Notes under the pieces: model-generated
Seen by the model: only the letters and a program-made list of their open reading frames with translations
Database searches by the model: none
Told to the model about the DNA's origin: nothing
Translations under genes and position numbers: made by a program
Assembly (NCBI RefSeq): GCF_000468015.1
Contig: NZ_KI260389.1
Span: 77,699 to 141,698, forward strand
Direction of reading: 5' to 3'
Length of the DNA: 64,000 nucleotides
DNA from: Ruminococcus callidus ATCC 27760
GTDB taxonomy: Bacteria > Bacillota > Clostridia > Oscillospirales > Ruminococcaceae
Shown: in pieces, positions 45,315-53,200 of the stretch
Numbering within the stretch: the stretch's first letter is position 1
Layout of the letters: each line of letters opens with the position of its first letter

Positions 45315-45692
45315 ATGAAATTCTTCAGGTATTTTGTTTATACGCTCACAACCAGCACTATATTGCTATGTGGTGGCTGTGTTAGCACACCTGCATCTGA
45401 ATACACTTACAAAGAAGATCATTACCAAGATTACGGCATAGTCACATACCGTGAATGCTATCTCGATGGTCCACCTCTACGACGGGAATTGATATACAAA
45501 TCAGTCGTGACATGGGCTGGTATACAGCACATTTACACAGATGCCCAGTTCTACAATTTTTACGCTATGAACAGCAAGGTTGCTATCGACTGTTGTGACT
45601 ATTACAGAGCCAGAGTTGATCCAGATACACTGCAACCTGGGGATTACGAATTATATAGACGTGATTTCTCATTAACGCCTGCACTGAAATAA
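45315..45692 (+). CDS. Small secreted lipoprotein
   Basis: I choose ATG 45315 behind AGGATG (125 residues). The signal peptide is FFRYFVYTLTTSTILLCGGC with a lipobox-like CGGC (Cys at -3 is unusual). The mature part is hydrophilic and Tyr-rich, with no recognised domain. Phage lipoproteins expressed from early or lysogenic genes often block superinfection at the cell surface; that role is a guess here. It converges on the zinc-ribbon gene across a strong hairpin. Confidence 0.65.
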   Translation: MKFFRYFVYTLTTSTILLCGGCVSTPASEYTYKEDHYQDYGIVTYRECYLDGPPLRRELIYKSVVTWAGIQHIYTDAQFYNFYAMNSKVAIDCCDYYRARVDPDTLQPGDYELYRRDFSLTPALK

Positions 45693-45693
45693 G

Positions 45694-45737
45694 AAAAGCC
45701 ACATATATCATACAAATGCATGATATATGTGGCTTTT
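45694..45737. terminator. Bidirectional terminator between convergent genes
   Basis: A perfect 18-bp stem (45694-45711 and 45720-45737) with an 8-base loop, A-rich at one side and T-rich at the other, serves both the lipoprotein gene and the cargo operon. Confidence 0.85.
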
Positions 45738-45756
45738 ACTTCAAGTATTAAATTAA

Positions 45757-46986
45757 TCAAAATCCATATACATATGGATTCCATTTAAATCCACAACTAG
45801 GACAAGTGAACCCATCATCGCCAACGCCAGTTGTAAACCATCCATAACCGCAGCTTGGGCAATAAACATTTGCAGATTCATCCATGTAACTAGAATCTTC
45901 CTCTAGTTCAGCATCATATAGGTTTATCCAGCCCATTCCAGATTTCAATTTTCCCCAAACATCTAAATTTGAAGTATGACCTGGTTCCATGTACTCTTCG
46001 ACAATGGTGTAGTATTGTTGATCTGTAATTGTTCCTACGATATTGCCACTATAGCTTGGTTTATCATATATGTTTAATTTTGGATTTTTGATTTGGATTT
46101 CATACGGCATAAATGTGTCAGCCTCAGTAGTTGTATCATCAGGCGATCCATTTTCCCATGATTGATTATGTTTACCATCAAATTTCACTTGTTCTGCATT
46201 CATGTAAGCCAATGATGATCTTTCAATTACAACAGTTATAGCAGATTCATCAAATTTTAAATATCCACTCACATCTCCAGTATCAAACTTAGCAATATTA
46301 CCTTCTATCAATGCTGAAACATCATCAATTGAGCTTAAACGATAGTACCATAGAGTAAACACTAGTGTTTTGTCAGATACGTTTGATATTGTTAATTCTC
46401 TAGCGTTTCCAAAATCAGAGCTATGCCAAAAACCAATATAATTGTTTAAGTCAATGAGATTTGTTGTAGTAGTTTCTGCGGTTGTAGTAGTCATACTGGT
46501 TGTTTCTGTGGTAGTTACCTGTGTGGTAGTCAATTCAGCTGTCACAACTGTTGTACTTGCAGATGTACTCGTAGACGTTTCTACAGATAATTCGTCATCT
46601 ACTTTGTGATTGATGGAACTTACAATTATAAGCGATACAAGAATACTGATTACAACTATGACAGCTGTTATGGTAATTCCGAGAATCAGTTTTTTGTTAT
46701 GTATATGATTTGAATGACATTCTGGTGAATCTAGCTTTGCACTTGATACTACATCTGCGTTTGTATGTTCACTCTCTAGGTTTTGTTGCGGTTCTTGCAC
46801 TTTTGTTCCACAAACAGGACAAATACCTGTTTGCATATCAATAGGGTTCCCACAATTCCAGCACAGCCTGCTGTCATTCGATTTTACGTCTGTTGAATGT
46901 ACTGCATCTTGATCTATACAAAATCCACATAGATAACAATCTTTTGCATTATCATCAAGTTCTGTACCACAATTCGGGCATAGCAT
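45757..46986 (-). CDS. Membrane protein with zinc ribbons and SH3-like domain
   Basis: The 409-residue protein has two N-terminal zinc ribbons (MLCPNCGTELDDNAKDC, CWNCG ... CPVCG). One transmembrane segment lies near residues 100-125 (ILGITITAVIVVISILVSLI), and a Thr/Ser-rich linker follows (residues 135-178). A lipocalin-like beta region comes next, then an SH3-like region (PKLNIYDKPSYSGNIVGTIT ... WGKLKSGMGWINL) and a final zinc ribbon (YCPSCG ... CPSCG). This layout is typical of Ruminococcaceae chromosomal proteins, so the gene is probably host-derived cargo. It may sense or modify the cell envelope. Confidence 0.7.
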   Translation of the reverse strand: MLCPNCGTELDDNAKDCYLCGFCIDQDAVHSTDVKSNDSRLCWNCGNPIDMQTGICPVCGTKVQEPQQNLESEHTNADVVSSAKLDSPECHSNHIHNKKLILGITITAVIVVISILVSLIIVSSINHKVDDELSVETSTSTSASTTVVTAELTTTQVTTTETTSMTTTTAETTTTNLIDLNNYIGFWHSSDFGNARELTISNVSDKTLVFTLWYYRLSSIDDVSALIEGNIAKFDTGDVSGYLKFDESAITVVIERSSLAYMNAEQVKFDGKHNQSWENGSPDDTTTEADTFMPYEIQIKNPKLNIYDKPSYSGNIVGTITDQQYYTIVEEYMEPGHTSNLDVWGKLKSGMGWINLYDAELEEDSSYMDESANVYCPSCGYGWFTTGVGDDGFTCPSCGFKWNPYVYGF

Positions 46987-47001
46987 AGTAATTCACCTCT
47001 G

Positions 47002-48252
47002 TCAGTTTTTCGTTTTTGGTAGCTTTACATTATGATATATTATAAGTCCTACTATTGCAGTTAAACAGAATGATGCTAATATTAAGAAAAATCCAATTCC
47101 GAGTATAGATTTCAATTTCACACCATCTTCAATGATGAATGTTTGAAATAGATGTTTTAAATCTATAAACGTGACAACTTCTCCGATGATGCCTATTATA
47201 GGAGCTCCTACAGCAATGTACTTTTTGTATTTACCTAATGGTTTTATATAATTCATGATGATGATTAGTATTGGAACTAAAAATATGAGTATGCTGAAAA
47301 TCGACTTGTTATCCCCTAATTTAAGTTCTTTTATTCCAACTAAAGTACTAAATACACTTGCAGTAATTCTATTTCCAGTATCTTCTGCGGACTTAGCATA
47401 AAAACTTGCAAACGGAAAAAATGTAAATACTAGAGTTATTATTGAACATATCGTCATAATGTGATTTCTGACAAATTTGTTTTTTATCGGGATATTTTCA
47501 AAATTTTCATCATGTGGTTGTGCGGCAGCAGCAGATTTTAATGTATTAACTGCTTTTGATGCTATGTGACTTATGGATTGTGACGCTTCAGATCCTGATA
47601 CTACATACTGATTTGAATTTGATTCCGCAGGCTTAGATACTGGATTTGATGCAACTTGTATATGATTAGATTTATTTTGCATCTTTGCAATTTCCGTATC
47701 ACGATATAACACATCAACGCTATTTGGGCAGCTGTCGATTAACAATTGCATAAATTCAAGGTTTCCAATGAAATATACTTCGTAAATATCTGTACCAATG
47801 TAATCTGTAAGCTCTTGAAAAATTCCCTTCCACTGCAAATCCCTGATTTGAATTGAGTTTATCCATTCGTCAATTGATCGATTTTGAATTCTAGTCGTAT
47901 CGAATGCATGTCCATTTATAGTAATTTTAGTTACAAATGGATTTTCGCTATACAGAATTGTTACTGTGTTATTTGAACTTATAAGATTTACAGGTGAATC
48001 TTTCAGTGCATATTTCACCATTTCAAATGATGCGGCATCACTTTCAAACAACAGTGTATAATCAGGTTTTCCGGTAAATGACCTTAATTCTTCATATAGG
48101 CCTTTCCATTTTACTCCCTTTGAACTCAATGGAAATAGCCATTGTTCTATCGGGAAATCTCTGATACATTTTGTATCAAGTGTTTTATCATCATAAGATA
48201 TTTTCAGTGTATCTTTTTCTCTATCGTACACTATCTTTACAATAGGTTTCAT
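47002..48252 (-). CDS. Membrane protein with duplicated N-terminal domain
   Basis: The 416-residue protein has two related copies of a soluble domain. Copy 1 has FPIEQWLFPLSSKGVKWKGL ... YTLLFESD, and copy 2 has RSIDEWINSIQIRDLQWKGI ... YEVYFIGN, each about 90 residues. A polar linker and four transmembrane segments follow (residues about 265-290, 315-335, 345-365 and 385-408). Function is unknown. It is co-transcribed with the zinc-ribbon protein and the HsdM/S-like gene. Confidence 0.6.
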   Translation of the reverse strand: MKPIVKIVYDREKDTLKISYDDKTLDTKCIRDFPIEQWLFPLSSKGVKWKGLYEELRSFTGKPDYTLLFESDAASFEMVKYALKDSPVNLISSNNTVTILYSENPFVTKITINGHAFDTTRIQNRSIDEWINSIQIRDLQWKGIFQELTDYIGTDIYEVYFIGNLEFMQLLIDSCPNSVDVLYRDTEIAKMQNKSNHIQVASNPVSKPAESNSNQYVVSGSEASQSISHIASKAVNTLKSAAAAQPHDENFENIPIKNKFVRNHIMTICSIITLVFTFFPFASFYAKSAEDTGNRITASVFSTLVGIKELKLGDNKSIFSILIFLVPILIIIMNYIKPLGKYKKYIAVGAPIIGIIGEVVTFIDLKHLFQTFIIEDGVKLKSILGIGFFLILASFCLTAIVGLIIYHNVKLPKTKN

Positions 48253-48265
48253 AGTTTTGTCACCT

Positions 48266-49261
48266 CTATACAGTAAATGTCTTTGCGATTTTATTCTGAA
48301 TATCCATAGAAAACATAGGAATCTGTATATTCAACAGTTCGTCTAAATCAAGTTTTGCAATAGTTACTCCAGATTTGCAATTGTTCAGTTCATACTGTCC
48401 ACATTCGCTTTCTAAAAATGCCTTTACATAATATGGATTTACCTTGTCTGCGTCTAGTTCTAAAACATACATTCTTCCAACAGCGATTACATTTGCATCT
48501 TCAAAGTCGGCAATCTGCGTTTTTGATGTATCTCCGAATTTGGGAATAATCAAACTCTTATTCGGAATTTTATGATTTAGATAAGAATCTGATTCTTTTA
48601 GATATTTGAGTGCAGATGTTTTAGCGTTCGAATTGAGATCATTAGTGCTAAACGCATACATACTTGTTTCAGATTTAGATATTGCATTTTTCAAGTCTGT
48701 TGGATTCATCTCAATTCCACAAATCACTTTCTTTGTAATGCTTTTGAGTGTCACAGGATTTTCAAAGTTCAAGTTGTGATCGAAATAGCGTACAGGATAT
48801 AACTGATAGTTTAATGATATGATTTCATCTTTGGATACACAGCGGCTTATATCTGTATTCGATTTGCATGCTGTTGCAATCTTAGAAATATCGTCATCAG
48901 ACAGAATCTTATGATTTTCGTTTGTATGGTAAACACCTGTAGCATCAACCATATACACGTTACCATCAGATTCACCAAGTACGAGCATAGCAATTTGTGC
49001 GTTTGTTGTATGCAGCAATCCAGGTTTAAGCGATACGACAGCCTTTAGTCGATTGTTTTCAATCAGATCTTTTCGGACTGTCTGATATGCTTTTCGATCA
49101 TCAAATACTCCACCGTTCAAAATGAATACAACTGAATTAGTATCAGCTGTGTTTACTAAATCCGAAATTGTCATGACATCAGTTTGCGTTGATGGCTTTT
49201 TAGAAATTGATTCTTCCAATTCCTTCAAAGAGTCCGCTAATTTCAACTTGATTTGTTTCAT
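48266..49261 (-). CDS. HsdM C-terminal / HsdS-like chimera (methyltransferase motifs absent)
   Basis: The N-terminal part of this 331-residue protein (residues 40-135) resembles the C-terminal portion of type I N6-adenine methylase subunits: FILNGGVFDDRKAYQTVRKD, LIENNRLKAVVSLKPGLLHT, AQIAMLVLGESDG, and SDDDISKIATA. The SAM motif and NPPF/Y motif are missing. The C-terminal half looks like one HsdS target-recognition unit (YYVKAFLESECGQYEL, SGVTIAKLDLDELLNIQIP). It cannot methylate by itself. It might interfere with host type I restriction or be an unknown DNA-binding protein. It ends with TAG. Confidence 0.6.
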   Translation of the reverse strand: MKQIKLKLADSLKELEESISKKPSTQTDVMTISDLVNTADTNSVVFILNGGVFDDRKAYQTVRKDLIENNRLKAVVSLKPGLLHTTNAQIAMLVLGESDGNVYMVDATGVYHTNENHKILSDDDISKIATACKSNTDISRCVSKDEIISLNYQLYPVRYFDHNLNFENPVTLKSITKKVICGIEMNPTDLKNAISKSETSMYAFSTNDLNSNAKTSALKYLKESDSYLNHKIPNKSLIIPKFGDTSKTQIADFEDANVIAVGRMYVLELDADKVNPYYVKAFLESECGQYELNNCKSGVTIAKLDLDELLNIQIPMFSMDIQNKIAKTFTV

Positions 49262-49301
49262 TTTACACCCCCAAATTGGAATAAATAATTTTTACAAATA
49301 C

Positions 49302-49310
49302 ATTATATCA
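49302..49310 (-). promoter_or_regulatory. Extended -10 promoter of the cargo operon
   Basis: TGATATAAT on the minus strand about 40 bases upstream of the HsdM/S-like ATG. No good -35 is seen; the TG dinucleotide would compensate. Confidence 0.45.
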
Positions 49311-49403
49311 CATTTCACGACATTGTTCTATTTGCAAATTGTACAAATTTTAAAGTGTGTACTGTGTGCAATTTGACGAAAATCATATTGATATACGCAT
49401 TTG

Positions 49404-49916
49404 TCATTTGTTTATTTTACCAAAGATATAGTTTTGAAACTGCGTATACAAACGAATATCATCATGCTGGACACCGTTCCGCTTATAATTTTGTATACAC
49501 ACTATCTGCTTCTTTGCTGCGGATAATGGAATACTGCATAGTTTTACAAGCTGATACACATCATCTACGTTGATAGCTGACAAGACTGGAATCGGGGCTA
49601 ATAGATTTAATCCAAATCGGTATGCTTCTTCATCAGATAGTTGGATTCCAGTGAATACACGACCTATTTCGCATGCTATTAAAAGCCTTTGATTTTCGAT
49701 TGAAGTAGAATCATCTATTAATATACACATCTGTCCGTCAATTTTAATCAACCCACCAATGATATTTATACGATCTTGTCGTTTTGTTATATCACTCAGT
49801 TTTACGATCTTCACTTGAAACACTTTGCAAATTTTTCGAAGTTTAACAGGCAATGCTGTAATATTGCATTGAATTAAGCATGCCGTACTTTGTTCTATCA
49901 TATTATAAGATTTCAT
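49404..49916 (-). CDS. ImmA/IrrE-like protein with lost zinc site
   Basis: The 170-residue protein follows a repressor gene as ImmA follows ImmR in ICEBs1-type elements. The usual HExxH helix is here RLLIACEIGRVFTG: the first His is Cys and the second is Arg, while the downstream Glu helix (EEAYRFGLNLLAPI) is kept. ImmA cleaves repressors through zinc. This version should not hold zinc normally, so it may be a non-cleaving regulator. It is translated from the same message as the 152-residue repressor (37-base gap). Confidence 0.65.
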   Translation of the reverse strand: MKSYNMIEQSTACLIQCNITALPVKLRKICKVFQVKIVKLSDITKRQDRINIIGGLIKIDGQMCILIDDSTSIENQRLLIACEIGRVFTGIQLSDEEAYRFGLNLLAPIPVLSAINVDDVYQLVKLCSIPLSAAKKQIVCIQNYKRNGVQHDDIRLYTQFQNYIFGKINK

Positions 49917-49952
49917 AAGACCACCTCATGAGTATTATGCTGTAATCCCGCA

Positions 49953-50411
49953 TCAATATTCATCTGATGAATCTTTTGCATTTTTCAAAGCATTTATGTC
50001 AATCCCAGACTGCTCAGATTCGCCTGTATTGGTTTTTGTTGTGGTGTGACTATAGTTTTCCTCTTGGTTTCGTAGCATCGATTCTAGGGAATCCTGACGC
50101 TTGTTTTCATACATCTGTTCTAGTCTACCAATTATTTTTATCTGATCTCGATCTGAGAATTTTCGATAAATGTGGAGCACTTCAATTTCATTCTCAGATA
50201 GATTATTTTCAGATTCTTTTCCGGTCAGAATATATTCTGGAGATGTACCTAGAAACTCTGCGATTGCAACAATTTTATCCGAAGATGGATTTGTTCCGTG
50301 TGTTTTCCAGTCAGATATAGCGGCAGTTGAGATTCCTGTGTACGCAGCTAGTTCTTTCTGCATCTTCCCTTTCGATTTTAGCAGCTGAAAAATTCTTTGT
50401 GAAATTGTCAT
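49953..50411 (-). CDS. XRE-family repressor, module A (ImmR-like)
   Basis: The 152-residue protein has an N-terminal HTH (RIFQLLKSKGKMQKELAAYT, GISTAAISDWKTHGTNPSSD), then a linker and an acidic/polar C-terminal part. It pairs with the ImmA-like gene. Its likely operator is the inverted repeat at 50457-50486, which overlaps a rightward promoter, so it should repress rightward transcription. Confidence 0.8.
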   Translation of the reverse strand: MTISQRIFQLLKSKGKMQKELAAYTGISTAAISDWKTHGTNPSSDKIVAIAEFLGTSPEYILTGKESENNLSENEIEVLHIYRKFSDRDQIKIIGRLEQMYENKRQDSLESMLRNQEENYSHTTTKTNTGESEQSGIDINALKNAKDSSDEY

Positions 50412-50456
50412 AATTCTGTCTCCTCTCTTTTAGATATATTCACAAATAATTCAGTA

Positions 50457-50500
50457 ATCCGTATTTATGTATTGACAAATACGGATATACGAATTACAAT
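50457..50500 (+). promoter_or_regulatory. Module A operator and rightward promoter
   Basis: ATCCGTATTT (50457-50466) and AAATACGGAT (50477-50486) form a perfect inverted repeat. It overlaps TTGACA (50472-50477), 17 bases, TACAAT (50495-50500). The promoter points to a region without a proper gene. Confidence 0.75.
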
Positions 50501-50581
50501 ATGAATATAGCAAGTGCTATCAGTAAATATGGCTGATACATATAGGGGATTTTTACAGTCGAGTTTTGCAGTATTTCTTAT

Positions 50582-50610
50582 AGTATAATTTTTTCTTGAT
50601 GATTTGTCAA
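50582..50610 (-). promoter_or_regulatory. Leftward promoter of module A repressor
   Basis: TTGACA (50610-50605), 17 bases, TATACT (50587-50582). It faces the rightward module A promoter, so the two transcripts would overlap as antisense for about 75 bases or more. Confidence 0.75.
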
Positions 50611-50649
50611 TAGTATCATTCTGTGAAACCGATTTCATATAGTAAAAAT

Positions 50650-50691
50650 ATAGCCTGTACTAATCAGTTTGTTCTGAATAGTACAGGCTAT
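50650..50691. terminator. Terminator between module A and module B operon
   Basis: ATAGCCTGTACT (50650-50661) pairs with AGTACAGGCTAT (50680-50691), with T runs on both sides, better on the minus strand. It ends the module B operon and also any rightward transcript from module A. Confidence 0.8.
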
Positions 50692-50708
50692 GTTTAGTTT
50701 ATGATGAT

Positions 50709-51284
50709 TTAGCTTCGGAAAGCAGATTTCACTCGATTGACAATATAGCTTAACGCTTGACGATATGTCTGGAATTTGTGTCCGCTCACAATGATTTCAA
50801 GACTATCGTATTGTAGGTCATCTGGGTTCTTTTCATTCAAATCACGGTAATTTTCAAGTTCTCTAGCATAGTATTCATTTCTAGCATCAAATCTATCCCA
50901 ATTTTTATTATTGCCCTTATGCTTTGTCAGACGATGATCTGAAATTCTAAGATTTAGAATGATTTTCACATTCAGTGCCTCATACTCATCCTCTTTGCAG
51001 AGTACAAAATAACACGACTTACTATTATTTCGGTTACTGAAATTCGGACCTTCTAATGTTTCAAAGCCAATAGCTTTTAGATTAATTGCAACAGAATTCA
51101 TGAATGCGTAGTAATGCTCTTCTGCGGTTTCTTCTATTACATCGTCTAATTCAGAATCTGTCAAATTCGGATTGAATGCCGCTGTAATACCATCGTTGAA
51201 TGCGTATATGAGATCAATCTCAAACTCCAATGTGTTTACGTTACTACTGCTTTTGATATATCGTTTTCTTTTACGGATTTTCAT
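50709..51284 (-). CDS. Hypothetical protein, last gene of module B operon
   Basis: I choose ATG 51284 behind AGGGTG (191 residues). It begins with a very basic KIRKRKRYIK, followed by an acidic helical part (DSELDDVIEETAEEHYYAFM) and a mixed C-terminal domain. No family is recognised. It is co-transcribed with two paralogous small proteins and an XRE repressor. Confidence 0.5.
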   Translation of the reverse strand: MKIRKRKRYIKSSSNVNTLEFEIDLIYAFNDGITAAFNPNLTDSELDDVIEETAEEHYYAFMNSVAINLKAIGFETLEGPNFSNRNNSKSCYFVLCKEDEYEALNVKIILNLRISDHRLTKHKGNNKNWDRFDARNEYYARELENYRDLNEKNPDDLQYDSLEIIVSGHKFQTYRQALSYIVNRVKSAFRS

Positions 51285-51308
51285 AATAGTCAACACCCTG
51301 TAAAAATC

Positions 51309-51779
51309 TCACATATTATTAAACCGTCCTTTATCTCTAAGAAGCTCATCCAGTTTTTCATCAATCTGAGCGTTTGCAACACACCCGTAGGTACTTAGCT
51401 CATGAGTAAGCCAGTGAAAGTATTTACAACAAATATCATCTACATCTTTACAGACCGTTTCAACTGGTTCAGTAACCTTTGCATGACATTTATATTCTAT
51501 GTCACGTATGGTAACACTCATCCATGCTATGTCTGTTACAAGATCCCACTTTTTATAATATGTCCATTTATAAAGTTGTTTTGCTGTAGGCAACTTCTTT
51601 TTGATCACAGATACAGAATTTAGATTACGAGCAATTTCAAATTTCCATTTCTTTGCGTCAGCATTCTCCGGAAACAAGTATAGCTGTATAATTGTATCAA
51701 TTATCTTATCTGTACGAGACGATAATTCTCTTTCCAGATCACGTAGCAGATCTGCACGTTCTGTTACAAATAGCCTCAT
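51309..51779 (-). CDS. Module B accessory protein, paralogue 1
   Basis: The 156-residue protein starts MRLFVTERADLLRDLERELS. It is similar along its length to the next gene upstream: shared ordering of helices, and KLPTAKQLYKWTYYKKW versus KYPTANKIYAWTYEQNC. Helical, no membrane segment, several Cys. Function is unknown. Good start behind GAGGTGA. Confidence 0.55.
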   Translation of the reverse strand: MRLFVTERADLLRDLERELSSRTDKIIDTIIQLYLFPENADAKKWKFEIARNLNSVSVIKKKLPTAKQLYKWTYYKKWDLVTDIAWMSVTIRDIEYKCHAKVTEPVETVCKDVDDICCKYFHWLTHELSTYGCVANAQIDEKLDELLRDKGRFNNM

Positions 51780-51802
51780 TTCTGTTTCACCTCTAATTCG
51801 TA

Positions 51803-52255
51803 CTATCGAAATAATTCATCTAATTTATCGTATATATCAGTGCTAGCGGCTTTTCCAGATGTGCTTAGCATATTAGCAAGCCAGCTAAAATACTCTTTAC
51901 AAATTTTGTTGAAGTCATCCATAATGTCCTTTACTGGTTCAATTGTCTCAATACTATAGTCATTGCAAATTTCACGGACGAAATTAGAAAATTTAGTATA
52001 ATTTGTTAGCATTGCACAATTTTGTTCGTATGTCCACGCATAAATCTTATTTGCAGTAGGATACTTTTTAGTATTTTTCAACTTATTAACACTACAAATT
52101 TGATTTGCAATTTCAGATTTCCAGTGATTCACAGCTGGATGATCTGGCATTAGATAGCATTTTAACATATGCTCTATAACTTCTCCGGTGTGTGCAGATA
52201 GTGTTCTTTCGACTTCTCTTTGCATTTCTGCAAAGCCTCTAATGTAAATCTTCAC
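51803..52255 (-). CDS. Module B accessory protein, paralogue 2
   Basis: I choose GTG 52255, nine bases behind GAGGCG, because it aligns exactly with the start of paralogue 1 (150 residues). It shares with it W(K)xEIAxQ/N, the PTA block and a C-terminal KLDELFR/LLR. This points to a tandem duplication. It overlaps the repressor gene only before this start. The stop is TAG. Confidence 0.55.
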   Translation of the reverse strand: MKIYIRGFAEMQREVERTLSAHTGEVIEHMLKCYLMPDHPAVNHWKSEIANQICSVNKLKNTKKYPTANKIYAWTYEQNCAMLTNYTKFSNFVREICNDYSIETIEPVKDIMDDFNKICKEYFSWLANMLSTSGKAASTDIYDKLDELFR

Positions 52256-52268
52256 AAAAATCAACGCC

Positions 52269-52541
52269 TCAGTCATTCAGAATGTCATTGATAGCATTGA
52301 TATGTTCCTTGATTTTGTTTAACTTTAATGATTCAGTAGATACTGTTTGTTCTCGTCCTAGTAAGTAGTCTGTTGTTACATCAAAATAATTTGCGATTGC
52401 GACTAGGGTAGCATTATTAGGTTCTCTTGCACCAGTTTCATAATTTTTGTATGTGCCTTGACCAATACCAATTCCTTCTGCAACCTCTTTTTGAGTCTTT
52501 CCGGACTTTTTCCGGATAGCTTTCAAATTATCTGTATTCAT
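52269..52541 (-). CDS. XRE-family repressor, module B
   Basis: The 90-residue protein has a complete HTH (LKAIRKKSGKTQKEVAEGIG, IGQGTYKNYETGAREPNNAT) with a short C-terminal helix. It is first in a leftward operon with three accessory genes. Five similar operator sites lie upstream, one of them inside its own promoter, so it is probably autoregulated and represses the opposing rightward promoter. Confidence 0.85.
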   Translation of the reverse strand: MNTDNLKAIRKKSGKTQKEVAEGIGIGQGTYKNYETGAREPNNATLVAIANYFDVTTDYLLGREQTVSTESLKLNKIKEHINAINDILND

Positions 52542-52559
52542 CTAATCACCACCTTATAA

Positions 52560-52588
52560 AGGATAGCACGTTTTGTCCTATGTGTCAA
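52560..52588 (-). promoter_or_regulatory. Module B repressor promoter with internal operator
   Basis: TTGACA (52588-52583), 17 bases, TATCCT (52565-52560); the spacer contains operator AGGACAAAACGTGCT. Confidence 0.75.
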
Positions 52589-52738
52589 TAGCATTTTTAA
52601 AATTCAGGCATGAAATAGGACGATTCGTAGATTTGCATAAATTGCATTAGGACATTTTGTGTATGATTTTGTTAGAAATCGGTTGACATCATAGGACGAT
52701 ATGTGCTATAATCATATTGCAAAGGACGATACGTCCTT
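52565..52738. promoter_or_regulatory. Module B operators (five sites)
   Basis: Sites near 52565-52580, 52616-52631, 52648-52663, 52692-52708 and 52722-52738 share the core AGGACGATWYGTSCT. The last, AAGGACGATACGTCCTT, is a perfect inverted repeat around ATA. Two flank the rightward promoter. Confidence 0.8.
52683..52712 (+). promoter_or_regulatory. Module B rightward early promoter
   Basis: TTGACA (52683-52688), 18 bases, TATAAT (52707-52712), with an operator in the spacer and another just after the expected start of transcription. Confidence 0.85.
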
Positions 52739-52768
52739 AAATTAAAACCATGAAAGGAAGTTATTATT

Positions 52769-52822
52769 ATGAAATCTATCGAAACTCGAAGTATTACTGT
52801 ATTCCACGGGCGAGCACCTTAA
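52769..52822 (+). pseudogene. Beheaded early gene of module B (17 codons left)
   Basis: ATG 52769 has an excellent GAAAGGAAG site and follows the rightward promoter. The frame gives MKSIETRSITVFHGRAP and then stops inside the 3-prime end of the module C repressor gene on the other strand. The likely reading is that insertion of module C near 52790 replaced the rest of this gene. A genuine 17-residue peptide is possible. Confidence 0.55.
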
Positions 52823-53147
52823 TACATCTAATCAAATTTTCTCGATCTGATTCATTCATGTTTAAGTATGCTACGAGTAAGGCGGCTTGATCTTTAGTAA
52901 GTTGAAATTTATCTATGAGTTGCTGTAATGGACTTGTTGAGGTATCTGCTGTTTGTCTGCCAAGCAGGCAGTCCGTAGAAATATTATAGAGGTCAGCAAG
53001 TTTTTGAAGTGCTGGAACACCTACACCTCTTACGCCAGATTCGTATTTCTGATACACTGAATAGCTAATATCTGTTTTTTCAGCTACTTCCTGCATTGTA
53101 AGACCTTTTGATTCTCTCAACTGTTTTAAGATGTTTTTAATCTCCAT
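52794..53147 (-). CDS. XRE-family repressor, module C
   Basis: I choose ATG 53147 behind AGAGGTG (117 residues); the long upstream extension of the frame crosses the operators and promoter. HTH: ILKQLRESKGLTMQEVAEKT, DISYSVYQKYESGVRGVGVP. The C-terminal part (LQQLIDKFQLTKDQAALLVA, MNESDRENLIRCIKVL) is a dimerisation-type helix pair. Five operators lie upstream. Confidence 0.85.
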   Translation of the reverse strand: MEIKNILKQLRESKGLTMQEVAEKTDISYSVYQKYESGVRGVGVPALQKLADLYNISTDCLLGRQTADTSTSPLQQLIDKFQLTKDQAALLVAYLNMNESDRENLIRCIKVLARGIQ

Positions 53148-53171
53148 ATGTAAGCACCTCTTTCTCATGCC

Positions 53172-53200
53172 ATTATAGCACAATTGTTCTAAAAAGTCAA
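53172..53200 (-). promoter_or_regulatory. Module C repressor promoter
   Basis: TTGACT (53200-53195), 17 bases, TATAAT (53177-53172); the spacer holds operator AGAACAATTGTGCT. Confidence 0.8.

Noticed and set aside
50529-50588. 19-codon frame after the module A rightward promoter
   Set aside because: No ribosome site and no recognisable sequence; more likely a non-coding transcript or remnant.
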